NCBI GenBank assembly: GCA_033296685.1 | Contig: MU854428.1 | Span: forward strand, 1 to 64,000 | DNA length: 64,000 nucleotides | Direction of reading: 5' to 3' | DNA from: Parachaetomium inaequale | Taxonomy: Eukaryota > Ascomycota > Sordariomycetes > Sordariales > Chaetomiaceae | Part shown: positions 55,601 through 64,000 of the stretch, in pieces | Numbering within the stretch: the stretch's first letter is position 1 | How the letters are laid out: every line of letters starts with the position of its first letter | Made by a program: the position numbers and the translations under genes | Notes under the pieces: model-generated | What the model was told of the DNA's origin: nothing | Databases searched by the model: none | The model's input: only the letters and a program-made list of their open reading frames with translations

Positions 55601-58077
55601 GTTCCAACTGGGCCAAATTCTACGGAGGCGGTCACCTTTTTCCCCAACCACGGCCCCTGTGCTCGTTGTTTCGCAAGGCTACGGTGCTCGTTTTATTATT
55701 ACGGGGGCAGGCACAGTACAAACAAACAGTTGGTAGTTGAGAGGTTTGTTAACACCCCAACTGAGATGAGAGGCCTGCTTTGTGTCTCTCGTCCGTTTCG
55801 TCCCTGTTGGTTGGCAGTTGGCGTTGGGTTTGTCGAGATGAGGGAGAATACACTCCAACACACCGTCCGAACTAACTATGGATAATGAAATACGAATACT
55901 CGGCCAAAATCCGTAACTGCTAACCCATCATTCCAAAACTGACCTGGACTTTTCCCAACTTCAACACCCACCCACTTCCAATATCGCCATCTGTCATCAT
56001 CCTCACCCGGCACCCAGACGCAAAAGTCCACAGGGTAGGGTTGCATACATCGAAGATCCAAGCAGGGGTCGAGACGACCGCCGAGAAAGAAAAGAGAGAA
56101 ACCGGAAAGGCGCGCCCCAGCCAGCCGAGCGAGCCCAGCGGCCCCAGCCTCGAATCGGGGTGCCATCGCGGGCGGCGATGAAGAAAATGTGACACCCGCG
56201 CTTGTCCCCTTTGGACGCGCTACGACCCTGGGCCTCTCCCGTGGCTTCTCCGCCCGGGTGTGGCCAATCAGGCCCCCGCCCCTCCCGCTTCGTTCGGTCG
56301 GTGGGCACTGGCCGGGGTGGGGGGGGTTGCGTGATCCCTGGCTTTGGACGAGAATAGCAATTGGGGTGAGGCGGTGGTGGGTTTTCAGGTTGGTTTTGTT
56401 TCTGCGGGAGTCGGATTTCTTCTTCTGCGGGAGTCTACCAGCGGAGAGAGGACTCGGTGGGAGTGGAATTGCGCGGTTGAACCTACCGGGTTGCTTCGAG
56501 TTCGGGACGGGATGGAACGCGGGGAATTGTTGGCGGCTTGCTTGTTGGCCCCTCGGACAGCGGGGTCCTGGCGATCGGCCCCAAAGCGTCGAAGCTTTCC
56601 AGATCGGCTCTCCCTAGGCGGACGGCTGCCGGCCCCACATGGCGACGATCAGACACACGACAGACGTGCTGTTGTCCTGAGAACCCAATGGGGGATTTCC
56701 TGACATGACAGTTTTTGGAACTGCCTGGTGATTTCTCTTTCCTCTTTCGATGCGTCGACACATGAAGCCGCTCCCAAACGGGAGACGCCCCTTGTTTTTC
56801 TGTCATCTTGGGCCCGTGATCGTCGAGCATCCGGGTGGCTTGGTCCCTCCATCTCGTCGGGGAGATTATCTCGTCTGAAAGGCTAATTAATGTGGCCGTG
56901 TGCAGGGAGACCTCTGGTGCGGCCACGGTGTGATGTTCGAGGGCAAGGCTGTGGGAAAGGAAGTGGAAGCCTGCTGGATTCCCTGGCATTCGATTTCGAG
57001 TGAAATTCGATCTTGCACGATAAACTGGGATAGTTCCCACCCAGACTTCCAGGGCGAAACTTGGATCTCTTGATTTCGAGCTGTGAGTGGCGAAACCGGC
57101 CAGCTGAGCTCGCCTGTGTCTCCCGAATCTCAATAGAGTGCTCGCTTCGGCCTTCCGGCGGCTACACCCGTGCCCAGGACATACCGCCTCGCAGTTGGTA
57201 GCTGAGCGGCCTGAGCCGGGGCCAACACGAGCAAGGCTGGCGGACGATATCGCCGGCGCGTCATTCGGTGTAGGAGGCATCCGTCGGTGTCATCACGGCT
57301 CTACGAGTCAGCATGAGCGTGACTGCGGCGAGGCCGGGCGGAGGGCCCTTCACTCAGCGGACTCAAAGTCGGCGGCAGGCCTCGACAAGCGGAGCGAGAT
57401 TTGCGGCGCGAGATACGGGGAGATATTTTGGATTCCCCGGGTCTCAATCGCAGCCTGAGCTGGCCAGAGTTGAGGACCCGGGGCGACGGGCCTGGTTGGG
57501 CGGCCCCTGCTGAGGCTTCTTCAACAGGCGCCAAGCGCCGTGGGGCATGGCACTTCCCGTGCCGCCAAGAGAAGCGGGGCGCATTAGCATTGCTCAGCCT
57601 CCCATTGGTTGAGCGCCAGGCTAGCTGCCCTGGTCTCCACTTTTCCTTCTTGCCCTGCGGGCTGTCCCTTTGCTGGCTCTGCTGCCTGCTTGCATTGCTT
57701 TTCCAATGCTGAATTGAAATCTGCTGGCGTCAACAAAGCAGCACTGAGAGCATCACGCTCAGTAAACCATGGAGTCTTTGACCAAAGTTGAGACATTGAA
57801 GGAAAGGAAAGACAAGGCCCCGTGAGGAGAAGCCGCCCCACCCGCCACACCTAGCTCGAGTGGGCCATCGGTGACGCTCCAGCGCCAGAGTGTGCAAGGA
57901 GCGCAGCGCATTTGGAGTGACCCCACGTCGATGATCAAGAGGAACCACCGGAGCTTGCGCGGGATGGCTTCTTCCCCCGCAATAAATAAAAGCATGCCAG
58001 CGCTGGGCAAGAGGGCACTCTCCACGCTGTACTCGCTCCAGGCTGTCTCCGGCCTGTCCAGCTCGCTCTCTGTGCGA
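52648..58077. other. Long intergenic region, no supported gene
   Basis: 5.4 kb between the Med15 start codon and the M18 peptidase start. Open frames of 200-300 codons exist on both strands (54974-55885 plus; 56483-57280 minus; 53248-53943 minus) but overlap each other and show no domain, no conserved motif and poor protein composition. A tandem ACTGG repeat is at ~53718-53740. Some of this may be long 5' leader or regulatory sequence of Med15, or an unrecognised spliced or non-coding transcript. Confidence 0.4.
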
Positions 58078-59723
58078 ATGCTGCGCCTTTCCCCAGCTGC
58101 TCGTGTGACAAGTTCAACGCGCTTCTTGACTCGTGCCTGCTCGTCGACTGCCGCATCTGCATCTGCATCCGCTGCCAGCCGAGACCCCGCCAAGATGGCG
58201 CCTCCCAAGTCTGCCCTCGAGTTCGTCGACTTTGTCAACGCCTCGCCGACCCGTAGGCCCCCTTCGTCGAGATCATGGATTACATGGCACAGGCTGTGAA
58301 GAGAAGAAAGTGCTGACCCCGCGCAGCGTACCACGCTGTCGCCGAGTCGGCCGCCCTCCTCGACGCCGCCGGCTTCACCAAGATCCAGGAGCGCGACAAC
58401 TGGGCCTCGGCCGTCCAGCCCGGCGGCAAGTACTACACCACCCGCAATGGCTCCTCGATCGTGGCCTTTGCCGTGGGCGCCCAGTGGAAGCCGGGCAACC
58501 CCATCGCCATGGTCGGCGCCCACACGGACTCGCCGTGTCTGCGCGTTAAGCCCGTCAGCAAGCGCACCGCCAACGGCTACCTCCAGGTCGGCGTCGAGAC
58601 GTACGGCGGCGGCATCTGGCACAGCTGGTTCGACCGCGACCTGGGCGTGGCAGGCCGCGTTCTGGTGCGCGAGGGCGAGGGCGAGGGCGAGGGCAAGTTC
58701 GTGCAGAAGCTGGTCAAGGTCGACAAGCCGATCCTGCGCATCCCGACCCTGGCCATCCACCTGCACCGCCAGACCAACTTCGACCCTAACAAGGAGGACG
58801 AGCTGCTGCCGATCGCGGGCCTGGCCGAGGCCGAGCTGAACAAGACGGCCGAGCCCGAGACGGAAGCCGAGGGCGACTTCCAGCCCCTGAACGCCCTGCC
58901 CGAGCGCCACCACCCGGCCTTCCTCTCGCTCGTCGCCCAGCACGCCGGCGTCGACGTCTCCCAGATCGTCGACTTCGAGCTCGTCCTCTACGACACCCAA
59001 AAGTCGTGCCTCGGCGGCCTCAACGACGAACTCATCCTCTCGGCCCGCCTCGACAACCTCAACATGACCTTCTGTAGCATCAAGGGCATCATCGGCTCGG
59101 TCCAGTCCCTCCCGCTCGACAGTGACACCAGCATCCGCCTGGTCGCCTGCTTCGACCACGAGGAGATCGGCTCCCTCTCCGCGCAGGGCGCCGACTCCAA
59201 CCTCCTCCCGGCCATCCTACGTCGCCTGTCGGTCCTCCCCGGCAGCGGCAACCCCGCACCCTCCGCCTCCGACCTCGCCGCCTCGACGGCCTTCGAGCAG
59301 ACCTGCGCGACGTCGTTCCTCCTCTCGGCCGACATGGCGCACGCCGTGCACCCCAACTACGCGGCCAAATACGAGCGCAACCACACGCCCGCCATGAACA
59401 GGGGGCCCGTCATCAAGATCAACGCCAACCAGCGCTACGCCACCAACTCCCCCGGCATCGTGCTGATCCAGGAGGTCGCGCGCCAGAGCAAGGTGCCGCT
59501 GCAGCTGTTCGTCGTCAAGAATGACTCGCCGTGCGGCAGCACCATCGGCCCCATGCTGTCGGCCAAGCTCGGGGTTAGGACGCTGGATATGGGGAATCCG
59601 CAGCTGAGTATGCATAGTATTCGGGAGACGGGGGGGAGTGCGGATGTGGAGAGTGCGGTGAGGTTGTTTGAGGGGTTTTTGGGCCGGTTTGGGGAGTTGG
59701 AGGGGAGGATTTTGGTGGATTGA
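58078..59723 (+). CDS. Aspartyl aminopeptidase, M18 family
   Basis: Two exons, 58078-58252 and 58327-59723 (74-bp intron), giving 523 residues from this ATG. The core starts SALEFVDFVNASPTPYHAV, with the splice in the middle. Zinc and catalytic motifs: GAHTDSPCL (zinc His/Asp), CFDHEEIGS (Glu-Glu pair, general base and zinc ligand), DMAHAVHPNY and NDSPCGSTIGP, the last supplying the final zinc-binding region. M18 enzymes are dodecameric peptidases that remove acidic N-terminal residues; fungal relatives are cytosolic or delivered to the vacuole. The start is ambiguous: the frame is open upstream with ATGs at 57931, 57964 and 57994, and a cytosolic form could start at 58195. The N-terminal extension from 58078 (MLRLSPAARVTSSTRFLTR) looks mitochondrial. 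An AATAAATAAAA motif is at 57980-57990. Confidence 0.92.
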
Positions 59724-60942
59724 TTGGTTGGTTGTGTGATAGATGCCGATGGGATGGTGGTTGGGTAGTGGGCGATCAGTAGGAAACATGACGGCGGTGC
59801 GTTTAAAGTTATGGTTGTGCTGGGCTTTTATGTGACCTTCTGTGTCTGGTACTGGTCGGATGGAAGGGCATGCTCGCATCCGCTCGGACGACCCCCTTCC
59901 TGTATATACCCGTGCTGGGAATATGAACTCAGTGAGTGGAAGGGCAAGTTGACGAGGTGTAAGTTCCGGGGAATATGTGCGGGACCGAGACACCAGGCAC
60001 TGGCCTACGTCCCTTGGATCATGCCGTGTTGTCGGCAGACAATATTGATAGACGGTATGAATGTCTCCAGCCCACCCACTTACACGAGGTACGAACGACA
60101 TCTGTCGGGTGCTCTATCCATCATCTCCCTTCCCCTCTCTCTTTCTCACTTCTATCACCAATCCGGGTTCATTTTGTAGTTAGATAGGAACAGACGCGCT
60201 CAGGCTTCTGCGTGGCTGGGCCACGGACGTGAGAAATAATAAAACCTCCACACGAAGCAACTTTCCTGTGGACTCAAACCAAAGTCAAATGTCCTTGCGC
60301 TTTGACAGCGGAACATTCAGGGTTATCATGAATCCTAGAACAACTATAGGCCTGCTAGTCCTCAGTCAGTGGCGTATAATCCGGTATATCCTGCGCTCGA
60401 CAAGCAACCAAAGTTCCATTTCACTTCCATCTCTCGTTTCGTCACTCTTGACTGCTACTAGACCATGATGTCCGACATAGCTAGGAGTAACGAAGATGGA
60501 GAGACAATCGACACCAAGACGTATTTTATTTCCATACTACTCACATACCCAGGGCCGCGACGGTGTACTTCAATGTTTGTTGGCGTCTGAAGGAAGCTAT
60601 TATCGTACTGGCGTTCATACAACTCTTCTCTTACCGTGAGACACAAGGACTAGAAGGAGACGGCGTGCTCCTTTACAGCTCAGTCAGCTGAGCGCAAGTT
60701 ACAATCGGGTATATCAAACCATCGATTCGGAACACAACTAGTAGGAACCTGGTATATTCCGAGCTTCAGGTAAGAATTCTACCTGATTCTCCCCCCTCCC
60801 CGAACTCCACTCGGTCCAGCCAACGCCCTGCATATAAACAACCCTTTTCCCTTGCCCATTACCTGTCGCCCACGGACTCCTGTGGAAACCAGTCAACCAA
60901 ACCCCCCCAGGCTCTGCGCCCCGCGGTGTCCTACACAGCAAG
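59724..60942. other. 3' intergenic region, no gene seen
   Basis: 1.2 kb after the M18 peptidase stop. The part from 60230 to 60480 is AT-richer than its surroundings. Short open frames are not supported. Part of this is probably the 3' untranslated region of the peptidase gene. Confidence 0.4.
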
Positions 60943-61545
60943 TCAGCACGGGTACTTACACCCAACACAGCACGTCAAACACAGAAAAAGAAAGAAATAA
61001 AGAAAGAGAAAAAGAAAGAACTTACCCAACCCGCCTCGGCCTCCCATCCCCAACAGCACCAGCACGGGGACGACCACACACCCCGCACCCCCCATCATCA
61101 GGCTCCGAGCCCGCCACGAGCGCCGCGAGCGAGTCTGCCTTTCCGTCTTCCTCTCCCCCGCCCTCCCCCCCCCCCACCGGCCCCCCCCCCCCCCCCCCTC
61201 CCCCTCCCCGCACTCTTCCCCGCCTTCCCTCTCATGACAACGACGGCGGTGGCTGCTCGGCCACCCGGCCCCGGTAACCCCCACCCGGGGGTCGTACACC
61301 GCCCTCCCCCCGACGTCAGGCTCCGAGTCCGCCACGAGCGCCGCAAGCGTGGGCGGCGTCTCCTCTTCCTCCTCCTTGTCCTCCTCGTTTTCTGCCTTCT
61401 TCTCTTGCTCCTCCGCCTCCTCTACCTCTGCCACCTCCTCGTCCTCCTCGTCCTCTACCGCCTCCTCCTCGTCCATCGCCTCCTCTGCTGGGACCGGAGT
61501 CGTGACTCGTGTCGGGGGCGGCGTGAAAAAATGCCACGCTTCGTT

Positions 61546-61580
<35 letters not shown>

Positions 61581-61644
61581 TGGCGTTGTTGTTGTCGGAG
61601 ACGGCGGGGGTGCCAGTATGGAGGACCGGCGGAAGGGACGGCAA
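60943..61644 (-). CDS. Doubtful low-complexity ORF
   Basis: A 233-codon open frame on the minus strand with an Asp run (from the GTC repeat), then a Glu/Asp/Lys-rich stretch, a repeated LAALVA-(D/G)-SEPD motif and a hydrophobic C-terminal run (FFLFLFLYFFLFLCL). The two other minus-strand frames in this region are also open for long distances, because the sequence is simple repeats. There is no upstream ATG in a good context for this frame, no domain, and no reliable splice pattern. I list it only so that it is not missed. Confidence 0.2.
61098..61349. repeat. Short direct duplication in low-complexity DNA
   Basis: A 34-bp segment starting TCAGGCTCCGAG occurs at 61098-61131 and 61316-61349 with 32 of 34 matches, 218 bp apart. 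Weaker similarity extends to the left (ACAC-C-GC-CCCCCC). Between them lies a C-rich region including homopolymer C runs near 61150-61200. On the minus strand both copies read as the same peptide motif in one frame. Confidence 0.65.
61547..61580. repeat. (GTC)n microsatellite
   Basis: About eleven GTC units in an unbroken run. On the minus strand this is GAC repeats, giving poly-Asp, poly-Thr or poly-Arg in the three frames. Confidence 0.9.
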
Positions 61645-64000
61645 GGGGGCACTCGCTGGGGCGGCAACGGGGACGGGGCGGGGACGGCGGGGGACGGGCC
61701 GGCGAGGGGGTTTGCGGCGGGGTCGCGGGTGTGGTAGTGGTGGCGGCGGAGGGGGGTGGGAGGTTGGGCGAGGAAGGAGTCGACATCGTTGTTGTTGTTG
61801 GCGACAGGGAAGTGGACGTCGCGTAAAGGGCGGAGGGTTGGAGGGCGACGGGTCGGGTCTCGTCGCGAAGGGTGGCGGGCGACTTGGCTTCGTATTGTGC
61901 CTGTCTTTGTGGGAGGAGAACTTGTCTGGTCGGTGGATGATACTGCGCTGGTCTGGACAGCAGCTTTATAGGGCATTCTGTCGTTGCTGATTGGGGATCA
62001 CATGTAACTTGCATGGCGGTTGTATGCGAGCTGGACGCTCAACCTTAGCCTAACCCCTAGAGTACGTATCTGGTCGAAATACATATGCGTCTTGCATGGA
62101 CGGTGTCCTCCTCGCAGACCGGCCTCGGCATTCTTGTCCGGCTCATCGTTGTCCTTACGGAGGTCCTTGGTATTCTCGTCCAGCTCATCTGCGTTTACTG
62201 GTTTCGGCCTCGATTCTGGTGCTCTGATCGCCGTTGCCTTTTGCGTGCTGGCTGATCTGGGTCGTCTGAGTCTGAGCTGTACATGGCGAGAAGTGTCCTG
62301 AGATGTGTGATGTGGTGGTTTGGGACTCCTGGAACCTCAGGGGCCAGGACTTGGGCTCCGAATTCCCGAGCCACAATTTCCCCCAACGTACCCAGAGGGT
62401 GTACCTGCTGCTGCTCGAGCATGAGGATGAGAACACCCCCAAGGGCGTACGTGGGAAGCGGGACGATGGCCGAGTTTCGAGCCGTTTCCCAAACTACAAG
62501 TACCGAGCAGCCGAGGCTGCGTTTACGTACAGTCTCTGGCTCAGTATTCCGTTGCACGTCCGGCGACATCACCAACCTGCTCAGTCGCTGAGTCTTGTTG
62601 CGACGAGTGCGCTGCAAGCGATTCCCCTAATGCTTCCTAGACCATAACCATGCCCAACATTGCATCGCTGCTGCATCATGCAAGTGGTACGTTTGCATAC
62701 ACAGATGAGCGAATACCAGAACCACGAGCAGTACGTAAGAAACCGCACGTTTAACGTCCAACAGCTGAGCTGACCATACTAGTAGCGCCAGTCGAGTTCC
62801 CCCATCAAGTCTCGACTTCTCCTGTCGCGGATCCCAATATCCTTGAAAAATGTACTCCTTACTCCTATCTCCTATGCATCAGCTCCGTGCCTCAACTCGA
62901 AACCCATCTCAACCCCCCTCCCCTCCTCCCATATTGGCAGTGGCATACGCTTCTCGCTCTGCGGCATTATTCTCCGATCGAGGGGGATAAACGGAATATA
63001 GGAAGGACGGGTCGAGGACGGGAACCAGTGATGAGAAACTATTTGGTAGGTAGGGAAGGGAAAACGGGGGAAGAGAAGGCCAAGTAAAGAAGAAGGAAAG
63101 AGTAAAGATGGGGATACGATAGCATACGAAAAAAAAAGAAAAAACAAAAGAAAAGACTAATATAGCTGAGAGAGAGGAAAAAGACAAGAGGAAGAATGAG
63201 AGAGAGAAAATAGATAAGAGGAAGAAATAGACAAGAGGGAGGAAAGAAAATAAGACAAGCTAAGCAAAAGTAGGAAAGAAAAAAGACGAGACAGATTAAA
63301 AAAAGCAGGCAAAGGCCCAAGGCAAAAAAGGAAGGCGGCAAAACCGAGAACGAAAACGCCAGGGACCTTTTTGATAGGACGCTGACGTTTAAATAGGCAC
63401 TCAGTTAACATGCTGCTGAAAGAAAGGGGGAAGCAGATGGCAAGTCAAGTCAGAAGGTGGGGTGAAAGCTAAACCGAACGGAAAACTCACGCCAACTGGC
63501 CAAAGCAACGCCAGAACACATCACCAGCCAGGTACAGGAGCAGCCAGCCCCCAGTCAACCAGCCCCCAGTCAACCGTCGACCCGAACCAAGCAAGTGTGA
63601 TAGCAACAGTGAAAAAAAGCCCAAAGTAGGTAGGTAGCCCACTCCCACCCTGCTCGACAGAGTAAAACGACGGGGGCGAAAACCGTACAAGATCGATCAA
63701 CCGAGTAAACTCAACTCCGTCCATCCGGTGGGTCGACAACCAACACATCCATCCCTTTCCCGCCCTCCCTCCACCACCCCCTCCTCTCCCCAACACCACC
63801 AACACAACACGTAGCAAAACCCATCCCACCCCTTCCCACTCTAAGCAACTTGAGAGCGAGACACGGCCCCACACCCTCCCACAACCAACACACATATCGC
63901 AAAACAAACAAACACACAAGCATCGATCAACAACACAATATATTCATCACCCCCCCAACCCTACGTACCCAGCACCCAGCACCCAGCAGCCACTACCTAG
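61645..64000. other. Window end, repetitive intergenic sequence
   Basis: No gene supported. It contains short tandem units: CCAGCCCCCAGTCAA twice (63542-63573) and CCCAGCA repeats at the very end (63964-63990). Open frames such as 63521-63919 (minus) and 62303-62647 (plus) have no recognisable domain. Confidence 0.4.
63030..63345 (+). repeat. Purine-rich tract with imperfect tandem units
   Basis: About 300 bp in which the plus strand is largely A and G. It includes repeated units of the form GACAAGAGGAAGAA, GATAAGAGGAAGAA and GACAAGAGGGAGGA (63183-63245). Such asymmetric tracts can form triplex DNA; that property is inferred. Confidence 0.65.

Noticed and set aside
54974..55885. 303-codon plus-strand frame in the gene desert
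   Set aside because: No domain, overlaps other equally open frames, and composition unlike the real genes around it.
56483..57280. 265-codon minus-strand frame in the gene desert
   Set aside because: No recognisable motif and no conserved-looking core; GC-rich DNA gives such frames by chance.
63521..63919. 132-codon minus-strand frame near the window end
   Set aside because: Composition is driven by simple repeats; no domain and no start context.
1..64000. CRISPR arrays, prophage or bacterial defence islands
   Set aside because: No regularly spaced identical repeats and no prokaryotic gene organisation; spliceosomal introns throughout show a eukaryotic nuclear genome.

Overview
The window looks like nuclear DNA of a filamentous ascomycete, most likely a GC-rich Sordariales/Chaetomiaceae-type fungus. 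Genes are spaced 0.3-1.5 kb apart. Most carry short introns (48-135 bp) with GT...CTRAC-like...YAG signals, and the protein set is fungal (separase, NRDE2/Nrl1, Gef1-like CLC, Whi5/Nrm1-like repressor, fungal Med15, GH27 and GH95 glycosidases). Coordinates of multi-exon genes are outer bounds; exon limits are given in the evidence and were read by eye.

Layout. 0.4-2.3 kb: a Fot1/pogo-type DNA transposon with 46-bp terminal inverted repeats, TA target duplication and a transposase broken by two in-frame TAG codons. 3.4-12.3 kb: a seven-TM-like membrane protein, then secreted enzymes: GH27 alpha-galactosidase (+), GH95 alpha-fucosidase (-) and a type-B carboxylesterase (-) with a single in-frame TAG. 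13.6-15.7 kb: a relic gene with a PD-(D/E)XK-like ExK motif and two TAGs. 16.0-20.3 kb: a GNAT acetyltransferase and two unknown ORFs in the same frame only 15 nt apart, bracketed by a diverged direct repeat.

20.9-41.9 kb is a conserved housekeeping block: separase (-, intronless, 2093 aa), a small mitochondrial membrane protein (+), a class-II sirtuin (-), a mitochondrial Mmt-type cation diffusion facilitator (+), a CLC chloride/proton exchanger (-, 6 exons), NRDE2/Nrl1 (+) and an APH-fold kinase-like protein (+). 42.3-43.9 kb is a heavily mutated relic gene (-): nine stops, all TAG or TAA, as expected from repeat-induced point mutation (RIP). 45.1-52.6 kb: a Whi5/Nrm1-family G1/S repressor (-), whose upstream region carries three ACGCGT (MCB) sites and one CACGAAAA (SCB) site, then Mediator subunit Med15 (-). 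52.6-58.0 kb is a 5.4-kb stretch without a convincing gene. 58.1-59.7 kb: M18 aspartyl aminopeptidase (+). 59.7-64.0 kb is low-complexity sequence with no gene I can defend.

The recurring theme is genes killed by TAG/TAA codons that read as CAG/CAA/TGG changed by CpA-to-TpA mutation (transposase, esterase, ExK relic, 42-44 kb relic). I saw no CRISPR array, prokaryotic operon, tRNA or rRNA.
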